Below the pieces are notes generated by a model. That model was not told the origin of the DNA and did no database searches. It worked only from the letters and a program-made list of their open reading frames with translations. A program made the translations under genes and the position numbers. A stretch of DNA of 64,000 bases. It comes from Garcia nutans. Lineage: Eukaryota > Streptophyta > Magnoliopsida > Malpighiales > Euphorbiaceae. The DNA lies in the NCBI GenBank assembly GCA_947685225.1, contig CANTUV010000055.1, positions 9,869,501 to 9,933,500 of the forward strand, in the 5' to 3' direction. Shown piece by piece: positions 1 to 10,889 of the stretch (position 1 is the first letter of the stretch; each line of letters starts with the position of its first letter).

Positions 1-1174
1 AATGTGTTAAGCTACTTGATACATTATGTATTCATGAACATGATGCTAAAACATGTGAATTTCTATGTATGCATTATTATACATTGTGAAAAGCTATTGT
101 TAATGGCTAGATTGAATAGAATATGAAATATGTAAATTATGTGAAAATGACTCAAAATATTTGATTAATGTGGTTTCATTATTAAATATCCTATGATGAG
201 GATGAAATGTTGAAAAGAAATAACATTGATATGAATGAGAAAATGAAAAAAAAAATGAGAAAGGAATTGAGAATGAAAAATGTGAACTAATTGTGTGCCT
301 AGTATGTTATTCAATTTTTAAAGTTCTATATTTGATGGCATGTCTATATTTGCCTATGGGGCTAGACGCTTGAAGTCACTATGAAAATATTTTTAAGGTG
401 AAAAGACCAGGTCGTAAGCCTCAGAAATAAGTCCTTAAAGCTGGGCTGGGTGAAAAGACTAGTTCGTAAGCCCAGACCTAGTTAGACTGTTATATTAATA
501 CTTTGCCTTCAGGGCTAGACACATAATGTCATTATGGACCAAAACGGTAACTTTGAGAATTGAATGATGTATTAGTTGTTTGGGCCCATGCTTGTGTATG
601 CGTTGGTGTGAAATATCAAGTGATGAAAGCATATATCCAAAAGTGATCTTGAATATCATGTGATGACATAGCATATGAACATTCTGCATTGCCATTGTTT
701 CTGAATTTTATTATTATCAAAGTTTGTACCACTAGGCTTCGGCTTAGCGCGATTGTAACTCATCGCGTAAGTGATAGGGGTGATCCGGTAGAGTCAGAGA
801 GTTCTAGTAGACCAGATCGAGTCTAGACTTGTGTTATTGGAGCTTGAAGTGTTTGTGCTACAACAAGATCAGTGTCACTTTGCTAGCATGTACATGTTTT
901 ATTTTATAGTATATTTTGACATTATGTATATTATATTATGTTTTGAGAGTATATGTATATACATTGTAAACTATAAAGATGTTTAAATAATTAAGTAATG
1001 TGATAATTTTGTGTATTTACATATGTAAACATATGTTTTTGTACAAATATTTTGAATAATAAGGGAATATAGAAATTTTTATTAAACCAGATTGTGACAT
1101 ATTTATACCGTATATTCGTATCTTACATACTGAGAGTTGTGTATTATACGTTTATAGGGTATAAGGGTATTAAA
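1..1174 (+). mobile_element. 3' part of a long LTR (same family as 60846-63829)
   Basis: The window opens inside an LTR. The text from position 1 aligns with about 62275 onward of the complete solo LTR at 60846-63829: both read GTGTTAAGCTACTTG, then the tandem block with GGCTAGAC words, then TTTAGCGCGATTGTAA, and end in GGGTATAAG(A/G)G. The end has decayed from GTGTTACA to GTATTAAA. A tRNA-iMet-type primer-binding site follows within 8 bases, so this is the 5' LTR of a + strand element. Its start lies left of the window. Confidence 0.85.
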
Positions 1175-1374
1175 TTTATTTTGGTATCAGAGCCTAGGTT
1201 TGAGATTCTCAACCTAGGTGAGTTGTGAAAGAAAGGAAATGGGAATTATTAAATATGGTTTTCAATTATGATACATGCATTGACACTAGCAGTTTCTGAT
1301 CTTTGATGTGATAATTTCTGATGTGTTTGCAGATATAGGTAGTTATGGCATCTTAGATGCATTAGTCTGCAGGT
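1175..1374 (+). mobile_element. LTR-retrotransposon leader with primer-binding site and decayed gag start
   Basis: TGGTATCAGAGC at 1182-1193 is the standard plant primer-binding site complementary to the 3' end of initiator tRNA-Met. It follows the LTR directly, and the leader after it (TTTGAGATTCTCA) recurs next to the primer-binding site of the element at 12987-18905. An ATG near 1345 starts what looks like a gag frame (Met-Ala-Ser, then two stop codons that could come from C-to-T decay of CGA/CAG-type codons). The internal region ends abruptly at the junction with methyltransferase pseudogene/RTE sequence at about 1375, so this is a truncated remnant. Confidence 0.75.
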
Positions 1375-1389
1375 ATGGCATTCATTACC

Positions 1390-3130
1390 AACTCAATTCA
1401 ACTCACTCAACTCAACAAAGCCTTAATCCCAAGTTAATTGGGGTCGACTATATGGATTCTTCTTTTTCACTAAATACAATTTAGGGTTATCTCTTCTAAT
1501 AGATGAAACATAATAAGATCATTTTGGACCACCTTTGACAAGTCAGTTTAGGCCTACTCTGCCTCTCTTAGCTATATCTACTCTAACTTATTTGGTTTTT
1601 CTAACCGGCGCATCGCTAGGACTTCATTTCACATGACCAAACTATTTCAATCTATGCTCTCTTATCTTATCCTCAATAGGTGCTACCCCAACTTTTTATC
1701 TAATGCACTCATTGCGAATTTTATCCATCCTAGTATAACCACACATCCATCTTATCATTCTCATTTCCGCAACATGCATTTTACTCATGTGTTGTCCTTT
1801 TACTGCCCAATACTCACTACCATACATCATCGCAGGCCATATTGCAGTGCAGTAAAACTTTTCTTTTAATTTAATCGGCATCTTTCAATCACATAGAGCT
1901 CTTGTAGCACCATTCCACTTCATCCAACTAGCTTTAATCCTATGATTTATATCTTCTTCACAACCCTTATCTTCTTGAAGAATAGAGCTAAGGTTTTTAA
2001 AATAAGTACTATGAGGTACTGCTATTCCGTCTAAAATAATTTTGTCTCGTTCTCTATTCTCGCTATTAAATCTATAATGCATATACTTAGTCTTAGTCCT
2101 ACTTAGCTTAAAACCCTTAGATTTTAAAGTATTTTTTCATAACTCTATCTTTTGACTTACCCCTGCTTGAGTCTCATCTATTAATATAATATCACTTGCA
2201 AATATCATACACCAAGGGATGTCATCCTGTATATGTCTTGTTAGCTCATCTATGACCAAGATGAAAAGATAAGGGCTCAAAGCTGAACCTTAATGTAATG
2301 CAATAGAAACAGAAAAATCCTTAGTATCCCCTCCCACAGTGCGGACACTGGTGATGGCTCCCTCATACATATCCTTCAAGACTTAGATATATCGTATAGA
2401 TATTCTCCTACGCTCTAGGACCCACCATAAAACTTCTCTAGAGACTCTATCATATGCCTTTTTCAAGTTAATAAAAATTATATGTAAGTCCTTCTTTATC
2501 TCTCTATACTTTTCCATGAAATCTCTTATAAGAAAAATAGCTTCTATAGTTGATTGACTAGGCATAAACTTAAACTGATTTGAGAAGATACAAGTATCTA
2601 ACAGCAAATGGTGTTCCACAACTCTCTCTCATAATTTCATAGTGTGACTCATAAGTTTTATACCTCTATAATTTGAGCAATTCCGAATATCTCCTTTATT
2701 CTTAAAAATAGGTATCAAATTACTTTGTCTCCATTCATTAGGCATTCTCTTTGTACTTAAGATCTTATTGAACAAAGATGTCAACCATGCAACTCCTATA
2801 TCTCCCAAGCATTTCCAAACCTCAATAGATATCTCATCTGGTCCACAAGCTTTACCAACTTTCATTCTCTTCAAAGCTTCTTTAACTTTCGAAAACCTAA
2901 TCCGTCTAGTATATTTCACATTTTTCTCTAGCCTAACGTCTAAATCCTCAATGTTATCACTATGGTTACCATTAAGAAGGTTCTCAAAATAGTTTCTCCA
3001 TCGTTTCTTATATCCTCTTTTTGAACCAGAATCTTATTCTCTTTATCTTTTTTTTTGAAGGTTATTCTTTTTATCTTTAATACACTTAACTTGGTTTAAA
3101 TCATGAATTTCTTTTCTCTTATCTTGGGTA
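1390..3130 (-). mobile_element. RTE-clade LINE, 5'-truncated, degenerate
   Basis: Read on the - strand, this is a non-LTR retrotransposon of the plant RTE type. It carries a reverse-transcriptase fragment with KVGKACGPDEI and NYRGIKLMSHTMKL (about 2919-2629), then a piece with FINLKKAYDRVSREVLWW (2619-2383). The C-terminal segment has MYGSEYWAVKGQHM and AEMRMIRWMCG (1881-1696). The catalytic FADD box reads FASD (2191-2202), and several stops and frameshifts split the ORF, so it is dead. The 3' end (about 1405-1450) is the family's CCCAA...AAGGCTT tail. The endonuclease half is missing, as expected of 5' truncation. It is bounded by a perfect 15-bp target-site duplication, 1375-1389 and 3131-3145 (ATGGCATTCATTACC). 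It inserted at the broken end of the methyltransferase pseudogene. Confidence 0.88.
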
Positions 3131-6100
3131 ATGGCATTCATTACCCAAACTGGATATTTAGCAAGTGCTGCAGCAAAACCACCAATACCAGCATTCATAT
3201 CCATTATATTTCTATATCTACCTTCAGACAGAGATTTAAGTATCTTCTAATAGCGCCCAACTCTTTGTTTCCATAACTTATTTTCTTCATCATAAGCCCT
3301 GACTGAAATTCCTTCTCTTCTTATTCTAGGTGGAGCAACGTTCAACCTTTTTGGCCATTTTTGAAGAGCAACTCCAGACAAGGGCGAAGGCACATGTAAG
3401 AGAAGGGGGGCAACTACCCCCCTTCTATTTAAAAAAAAAACATATACATATATATATAGTAAAATTTTAAAATTTTTTATTTGCTCCCCTCCAAAATTTT
3501 AATTGTTTCTTATCTCTTCTTTAGATTAAGTAAAAAAAATCCCAGTAAATTATTTTTTTACCAAATAAATATATTTTTCTAAAAAAATTAAAAAATATAT
3601 ATACTCTTCAATGGAGGAAAAAAAAAAGAAAAATGATAAATTTCTTCAACTAAATTAACTTGAACTCATTCAATAAATCAAGAGATTAGGAAGAAATTGA
3701 AAGCAGAATAAAAAATAAAAAAATTGAAAAATAACAAAAGGTTAGAATCTTCAGTTTTTTAAAAAAAATTCTTTTAATTTTCTTCTTTTTTATTTTTATT
3801 TTTGATTTTATTATTTCTGCTTTTAATACTATGTGATAATTTTTTTATTCAACTTTTTTTTAAAAGATTATGTTTGTGAAATAATATTATTTTCTTTTTA
3901 TTTTTTCATGTATCATCAAATAAATTTACAAGTGTGTGTGTATATATATATATATATTATTAATTTAGTGAGAATTGAGATAACAATATGGAGAAAAAAT
4001 TATAAGTGAAGTCAAAATTATAAGTGAAATTTTATTCTCCTTCTATTGAAAATCTAGCTTCGCCCCTGACTCCAGATATAGCTTTGATATCTGTTACATT
4101 TGGAAGAGGAGTAATGCACGGTTCCATCCCTTTATACCTATTAAAGCATCAAGAAACATGAGTAACATATACCAACTAAGTGGTGTTTTAGATATATTAC
4201 TAAAATGACAGCAGAAGAGTTCGACCTTTAGATTCTTTTTGAGTTCATTTTTTTTCTTTTTTTTTAAAAGATTTCCATGGCAAGATTCTTGCATAAACCG
4301 GACAACAACAATTTCTTTTATAACAGAATCAACAAACTCACCAACCAGCATCAGGGTCATTGTTTATACAGAAAGGAGGAGATTTCCAAGTCCTTGACAT
4401 TTTTATGCAGTGTACATGATTAGTTGGTTTTCTCCACACAACAATTCGCCCCTTCTCCATAACTTTCTTCCAGCATAGCCTCCTAGCAAGATCTTCAAAT
4501 TTATTCTACTCTTCTGCCAAGTCGTTAGGTTGTCTCTCCCAACTTTTAAAGCTAGCCCTCCAATTTATAGGTGGTCCAGACAATACCCAATAGCCACCAG
4601 GACGCAACACTCGATCAATCTCTATCAGATAAACTCCACCTAGCCATTTCCATTTTTGCAAAAGAACTTAAAATAAGATATCATAATTTTACTAGAATTG
4701 AAGGGTAGCAAAAGCGCACCACACTCTAGTCAGTTCTTCTGAACATTCGTAGAAATTAATTCCACTAGCAGATGTTTTTTCTATCATTTGGGAAAGAACT
4801 TTTGCAACATTGTAGCAGCTACATATACATATTTGATGAACAACTAAAGAAATAAACACGAGTACCTTATTTAATCCATTGCACCAGGCATCTGCCATAT
4901 CAAATGATCTTGATGGAAATGATAGCCTATGGATGCTAAGCATACCAAGCATCGCTGGAAGACCTCTTTCCAGGGCAAACTGTACTTGAGTCTCATGAAT
5001 ATCTCTTGGTGCAATTGACATTGTCAAGATGTTATAATCCATTAGAGATGCTCCAAAGTTTGCAAACTGTGAAGCATAAAATAGAATTGGGTTATTATTC
5101 TTTTTGTGTTGCAAAAAGAATATCAAAATATGACTTGAATCAGCTTCAAGGAAAATCTAATTTTAAAAGTAAAAAAAGAAAGGTCCAGAAATTGAAAACA
5201 GATTTCATAAATTTCATTTGAAGGATAAGCATACTCAGATTTGCAATAAGGGAACAAATATCACTTTTCCTTTTTTGACAAAAATTGGCCACGTATCATG
5301 TATGATATTGTTGTTTAATTAAGCTGTTGTTCATAAATTCTAAACATAAAAGTTATAGAACAGCTAAATAACACTTCTCAGCTGCTCTTTCTAAAAGGCA
5401 TAAAATATGGGTTTTCTTTTTTTTTAAAAAAAAAAAAAAGCTATTTCAACGTTAATGACAAACAGACTCTTAGTAGCACACAAATTCTAATATCTAAAAA
5501 GAAATTCTTATTGTTTAATGTGTATCTTTTTGTCTTATATAATTATAATATTATTCAAGGTCATTTTAAATTATAATTTTCATATTAATGAACAAGTCAA
5601 GAAAAACATCCTCTATCATTTTAATTTCTCTCATTTTTTAGTAATAATGCATATAATACAGTTTTGGGTGGATGTATTAAATTTAATAATGTATATTAAA
5701 AAATAACAGTAGAAATAAAAAATCAGATAATATATAACTTGGATAACGACAATAAACATGCCCAATAAACAGAAAAGAACAATCTAATCACACCAAATTT
5801 ACTTACCCCACATCCAATATCAAGAACGGTCCTTATAGTCCCAGATTTTCAAGGGACAATCCTTCTAATCTCATCAACATAACCCTTCACTCCTTTGGGA
5901 AATGAAGTCCCACCACCAGGAAAAACTAACAAATCACCATGCAATCTAACCCAATTTTGTGATTTCTTGTACTCAGTTAGCTTCTTGGATGGCACATTCT
6001 TAAACCAAGCATAGTCCCTACTCTTGGGCCAAGAAAATGGGTTCTTGTACCCATTAGGCCTTGGAACCAAGCATCTTGGTTTCTCATGAGATTCAGGGCA

Positions 6101-6499
6101 ATGCCTTTCTCTACTGAAGTATCTTTCCGCTAAGAAAAGTATTTCCCTTGATGGGTCATGGCAAGGAACATAGTCTATGAAGTTTGGAGGGCAAAATTTA
6201 AAGAATGGGAGATGCTTGACAGGTTCTTGAAGGAAAGTGAAAGTGTGGTGCGATTCAAAATCAAGAAAGGTTAGATCTTTGATATGGTCTTGAGGAGAAG
6301 AGAGAGTTTGGTTTTGTTTAATGTCAAGATTAGGCAATGACAAGTTAAGTTTGATACAGTTTTCAAGGGAAGGAGAATGTGGTGGAGAAGAAGAGTTGTA
6401 ATAATATGTTTGGAAGCCAAGAATGTAGGAGAGAGAGAGTAGAATAATGGAGAGGAAAATTTTCAACAGAGGACTCTTGAGAGGTATTGGTTTTTCCAT
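3131..6499 (-). pseudogene. DUF248/PMT-type methyltransferase pseudogene, unprocessed, interrupted
   Basis: The living family (Pfam Methyltransf_29, 'probable methyltransferase PMT') are Golgi type II membrane proteins linked to wall polysaccharide methylation. Exon 1 (6499-5807) starts MEKPIPLKSP, has a hydrophobic anchor at residues 9-29, then CPPNFIDYVPCHDPSR, WVRLHGDLLVFPGGGTSFPK and the SAM-motif I remnant TVLDIGCG, followed by a GTAAGT donor. Exon 2 (from 5066) has SIAPRDIHETQVQFALERG and SFPSRSFDMA. A further exon (about 4650-4342) has DRVLRPGGYWVLSGPP and LARRLCWKKVMEKG. A last piece (4137-4077 plus 3370-3131) has CITPLPNVTDI, NIMDMNAGIGGFAAALA and YPVWVMNA, where homology stops. Lesions: TGA at 5849-5851, a frameshift after FDMA near 4885, TAG at 4506-4508, TAG at 3247-3249, a 690-bp hAT insertion, and loss of the C-terminal part. 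Introns are retained, so it was once a normal gene and not a retrocopy. I cannot say which PMT member it descends from. Confidence 0.88.
3379..4068. mobile_element. Non-autonomous hAT element (690 bp) inside the methyltransferase exon
   Basis: The left end CAAGGGCGAAGGC and the right end, reverse-complemented, CAGGGGCGAAGCTAG form imperfect terminal inverted repeats. The element is flanked by a perfect 8-bp target-site duplication ACTCCAGA (3371-3378 and 4069-4076), the hAT signature. Removing it rejoins the pseudogene frame (…DIKAISG / VALQKWPKR…), which proves the insertion. The interior is AT-rich, with a TA repeat near 3940 and no coding capacity. Confidence 0.92.
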
Positions 6500-6715
6500 T
6501 TTGCTCTGTCCTCTGACACAATTCGTTTTGATACAGGTTCGAGAACAGAATAGAGAAAGAATGGATTAGAGTTTGATTTATTATTATTTTTAAGTACTTT
6601 CTGCAACATCTTGGGCTTAAATATCTTCAATTTTCATAGTATTTTATGGGTTTTGCTAAATCCAAGGAGCTTGAGCTTTTCTTTTATGAGAGGACTCTCA
6701 GAATAGGTTGTGTCG
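6500..6715. other. Upstream flank of the methyltransferase pseudogene
   Basis: About 215 bases between the pseudogene start codon and the next transposon-like terminus. I see no clear TATA box or other recognisable site. This is the former promoter/5'UTR side of the - strand gene. Confidence 0.4.
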
Positions 6716-6987
6716 CAGGGGCGAAATTAGGAGGGGTCGTGGGACCTCCCCCCACCAACCTCCCTTTATACATATATAATTTAAAAATATATATAATTTT
6801 TTAATATATATTATATATAATTATACATACAATTTTTTATCCTTTTAATATATCCTATAATTATGTATATGTAAGATTATACATGAGGGTAAATGGATAA
6901 GATTTTGTATTTTAGTTTATCTTGAAATGGTTTTACCTATGATTCTATTAAATTTTATATTTTTTATTAATTTAATAATATTTTTTC
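6716..6987. mobile_element. Orphan hAT-like terminus (CAGGGGCG type), truncated
   Basis: CAGGGGCGAAATTAGGAGGG at 6716 resembles the terminus of the 690-bp hAT element at 3379-4068, including the following G/C-rich stretch and AT-rich interior. No matching right terminus or 8-bp duplication is visible before another transposon-like end starts at 6988, so only one end remains. Confidence 0.5.
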
Positions 6988-7225
6988 TAGAGGTGTTCAT
7001 GTGGCCTGCCAATCTGATAAACTTGATCCGGCCCGAGTGATTCAGGTTGGGTTGAGCAGACTCGAAATGTAATAGATTGGGCATTGGGCCAAAAAGTTAT
7101 ATCCGAGTTCGGACCAGGCTAGACCTCGAGTTGTATGTTAAAATTTTTGGGCTGACCCGGCCTGATCCAAAAATTTTAATTAATTATTTTTTTAATATAC
7201 CCGCTTACCCTAACCTTAAGTATAT
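6988..7225. mobile_element. Putative Ac-like hAT terminus
   Basis: TAGAGGTGTTCATGTGGCC at 6988 looks like an Ac-type hAT terminal repeat. It is followed by GGCCCG/CCCGGCC-type subterminal motifs up to about 7170, as in Ac-like elements with GGGCC subterminal repeats. I found no matching opposite terminus or 8-bp duplication downstream, so the element is either larger and internally rearranged or broken. Inference from motif style only. Confidence 0.4.
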
Positions 7226-7665
7226 ATACTATGAGTATGGCCAGCAGCTCACCAACCACTTACAACGCCTCTGCCTGTCTCTTTTTCTCTCGATCTGCCT
7301 TTCATTCTCTCTCACCTCACCTCACCATCTCCCTTTCATTCTCTCTCTTTATCTCGCAGCAGCCAGCAGGAACATCAGCTCACCTTCAGCTCATCCTCTC
7401 CATTTCCTTCTCTCTCTCTATTTCTGTCATAGCAGTATCAGTAGCAGCAAGCAACAGTAGGAGCAACAGTAGTAGTAGCAACAGTAACAGCAAGCAGCAG
7501 CATGCAGCTAGTTCTTCGCAGCAGCAGCAGGCTGCTCGTTCTTCTCTCTCTCGTTCTTCTCTCTTTCGTTCTTCATAGCAGCAGCAGCATGTCGTTCTTC
7601 GCAGCAAGCAGGCAGCAACAGATCGCTCTCCAGTCTCCGCAACAGCAGGCAACGGCAGCAGGTAA
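7226..7665. repeat. CT-rich then (AGC)n low-complexity tract
   Basis: A pyrimidine-rich stretch (CTCTCTC, about 7270-7430) runs into an imperfect AGC/AGT trinucleotide array (about 7436-7660). Open frames in all directions here translate only to poly-Ser/Ala/Gln/Leu runs, so I do not call a protein. The TATATATACTATGAG just upstream and the position after a hAT-like terminus suggest the 5' leader of an Ac-like element, but no transposase follows. Confidence 0.6.
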
Positions 7666-10033
7666 TTTCTTTTTTTTTAATTTTTTTTATTTCTTACTAA
7701 TGTCTTAAGTTTTTTCTGTCAAATGCTTTGAAATGGAGAGATTACACAAATCTATATGAGGTTACACTAAAGCTTTCAATTATAAACAGAGTAACTGAAG
7801 TTAAAACAATCTGAAAAAAAAGACATACTGCATAACCAGGATATCAGATTTATTCGATTCCACAAATGGTTGATCAATCTCAACCTACAACATCAGAGAA
7901 ATATATATTTTAAAAAATTTATAATAATTATTTAATGAAATTAACTTAATAATATATAGTACATCAGTCTGCAAATGAGTCATATTATGAGCTTATATGA
8001 AAATTACACTATATATTATATTTTTAACCTTTTTTTTAAAATCACTTCAATGTTTCATATACATTTAATATGCCTAATGTGTGCTAAGTGTATATCTTTA
8101 ATTTGAAAATAGAATATACTTTTAGTGTACTAGATGAACACTAGACATATACCCCTAAAAAATTATTTTTGAAATTGAAAATTTAAAAAGTGATATTTTT
8201 GAAAGAAAAAAAAAAGAAAATGAATATTTTAAAAATAATTTTAGTTTTGAGAGTTTTTTTTAAAAATTCCTAAAATATAAGATCGTGTTTCAGCTAAATG
8301 GTGGGTCTGTAAACGATTTTATTATTAAACTTTATAACAAGTTAATTATCAAGTTTAAAAAACAAGCTCATGAGCTTATAAGAGTCTATTTACCAACTTT
8401 TTGAATAAGCCAGATTGTAAGCCTGCGAATCTGAATATTTTTTAGCAGGGGCTTTGTGCATTTAGTAAATGAAAAACTCGAACTCAATTTACTTCACAAA
8501 ATAATTGATTCCAAATAAGTTTTTATTAAGTTGAGATCTAAATAGTTCAACTTATTTATGATTTCAGTTATGCGTTGAATGTTTTTTTTATTGGTTTATA
8601 TAGTTGCGTATTGCAAAAAAAAATATTACATCCATATACTTAACCAATAGACCCCAAAATCATTGTATTGAGAAGTTTAGAGTAATGGTGATAATGAGTA
8701 AGATATCTGTTAAAATTATTATGCTCAAATCCAAATTTATTTAATTTTAATTACATGTATCCGTCTTAAATCTTACAATTATATTTTTACTATCCGTACT
8801 TATATATCTTAAATTCATGTAACAATGCCCACTTATTACCATACCCTATTTAATTATTCAATTAACTATAAAAATTAAAAAATACTATGAAATTTAAATT
8901 ATAAAATTATAATTCTCTTAATTAAATAATTATAAAATAAAAATTTAATATTAACACAATTTTATTAAAATAATTCCATATCACGTAATTTTATAATTAA
9001 AATAAAATATAATAAATACATAAATAAAATTAATTTAATAAAGTATAACTCATTTAAATATTATTATATAATCAAGTTTGGATAATAATATCTAAAGTTA
9101 TATATCTAAATATGATATGAATCCATCACAGATAATAAAATAATAATATATATATCTGTCTAAATTTATTTATAAACTACTCATCTTTTATATAAACGGA
9201 TAGAAATTGGTTAAATATTTAATAATATTTGATCCATTGTGTTATTTCTAGCTTTGAGAAAAACATCTAAGATGGTTTTAGAAGCTTGATAATTGTTTTC
9301 TAAATTTCTAATAATGTTGTAGGATTAGGTTTTAAAAGAATGTAATTTCTTTGAAATTTTAAAATCCTAATATATATATAAATTGATTATACAATTACAT
9401 ATGTAAATTGCAATATATATATATATATGTAAATGTATCTTTTAAGTTTCTCAATTTATGAAATAGTTAATTTAATTTTAATTACCCAGTAAATATATAA
9501 TTGCATGTTATTTTTGAATTTCTCAATACACTTGATTAGTAATGGAATCAATGTAATTTTTAATTTCATACATAAATAAAATTTAATCAATATTTCAAAA
9601 ATCAGAAAATATTTTACAAAATATTGTTATACATATATATAGATAAAATAGATATCAACTAATATGATTTCAAATACAACTTATAAACAAAAACTAAAGT
9701 GCCATATTTATATGTCGAAAATTATAAAATAAAATACATTAATTTAGTGATTGAATTGTAAATGTTGTATCTTTTCATGTCATTAAGTCTTTAATATATT
9801 TAAAATTGTAACAATAATTGAACAATTACAAAACACTAATATAATATCAAATTTACATATCATTCTTTTCAAGAAAAAAAAATCCATTTCGCTCTCTATT
9901 CTATATTGGATCCTTTTTTTGTTGCTTTCAAGACATTTCATAAGAGAAACAGTAATATATTCAATGTCTTCATGAAAAACTATGAAATAGTATAAATATA
10001 TATATGTTTTAGTGTCGTTTGCAAAGTAATTAA
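7666..10033. other. AT-rich intergenic DNA, no gene seen
   Basis: Very AT-rich sequence with short (TA)n runs, for example near 9415-9430 and 9633-9645. There is no long open frame, splice-consistent exon or recognisable transposon core. The segment 8640-9240 has the look of an old, decayed repeat, but I cannot define its ends. Confidence 0.5.
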
Positions 10034-10105
10034 GTCGTTGTAGTATAGTGGTGAGTATTCCCGCCTGTCACGCGGGTGACCCGGGTTCGATCCCCGGCAA
10101 CGGCG
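10034..10105 (+). tRNA. tRNA-Asp (anticodon GTC)
   Basis: This 72-base cloverleaf is nearly identical to the canonical plant nuclear tRNA-Asp. The acceptor stem GTCGTTG pairs with CAACGGC and ends in discriminator G. The A box lies in TAGTATAGTGGTGAG, the anticodon loop CTGTCAC is closed by CCCGC/GCGGG, and the B box GGTTCGATCC sits in a CCGGG/CCCGG T-stem. There is no intron and no encoded CCA. A T-rich stretch (ATTTTTAAA) shortly downstream can serve as an RNA polymerase III terminator. It delivers aspartate to GAC/GAU codons. Confidence 0.98.
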
Positions 10106-10537
10106 CACGACCTGCGTTTAATTTTTAAAACTTGTTTTTTGTCCTTCGAAATTCGAATGGCCAATTAACAATTGTTAATTTGAAGAGAAGGCCATGTTTA
10201 ATTACTGATGGTTATTAAAAAGCATAATGCTAAAGGAGTCCAATGTCTTCCATGAATTAATTATCAAAACTAGTGAGTATAATTTTCAAGCAAATTTATA
10301 TTTCATTAGGACAGATAAACAGACTAATTCATAGGTTTATTATTTATAGTCACATACAATGCAAAGAAATATCTCAACTATAAATACAATTATAAATACA
10401 TCTTTCAACAACTAACTAATAATATTCACGAGGAAGAAAAATTATTTTAATTATGTGATTTTAATTTTTTAGGATTCTTAAAAAAAAATTTCAATTTAGT
10501 GATTATTTTATATGAAATTTAAATATTAAAGATTTAA
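10106..10537. other. AT-rich intergenic DNA, no gene seen
   Basis: Between the tRNA and the L1 insertion. No coding or structural signal beyond T-rich stretches. Confidence 0.4.
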
Positions 10538-10554
10538 AATAAAATATATAGTTT

Positions 10555-10872
10555 TTTTTTTATACGAATGAGGGTAATACCCGAATTACAAACGAACTAC
10601 CCGTGGCAAAGCCACTTGCAACATATCATGACGCAACAAATCCACTACTTCAGGCGGTCTTGAATCCATCTTAGTCCATCCCGGACGAGCATGAACGAAC
10701 ATATTAACAAGTTTATCTGCAACCTGATTTCCTTCACGATAAACGTGTTTCAATTTCACCTCCCAGGCCTATTCACCAAACCCTTTATATGCTTGACTAA
10801 ACCAGCAAAGCGCAAAGTATTAGAAACACTACTTTTAGCAAACCTGAGATAAACCATAGAATCCATCTCAAC
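10555..10872 (-). mobile_element. 5'-truncated L1 LINE (RNase H C-terminus plus 3' end)
   Basis: On the - strand this 0.32-kb insert encodes the end of a plant L1 ORF2 RNase H domain (VEMDS at the start, then, after one frameshift, VKLKHVYREGNQVADKLVN), followed by a stop and a short 3'UTR. The poly(A) tail appears as a T-run on the + strand from about 10552. A perfect 17-bp target-site duplication, AATAAAATATATAGTTT, lies at 10538-10554 and 10873-10889. The perfect duplication means a fairly young insertion. The element was truncated at integration and cannot move. Confidence 0.9.
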
Positions 10873-10889
10873 AATAAAATATATAGTTT

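Noticed and set aside
4692..5126. 144-codon open frame read as one protein
   Set aside because: Only its middle part is methyltransferase exon; the ends run through introns and past a frameshift, so it is part of the pseudogene.
7231..7652. Open frames of 88-127 codons in several frames
   Set aside because: They translate only to poly-Ser/Ala/Gln/Leu/Cys runs from CT-rich and AGC repeats, on both strands at once.
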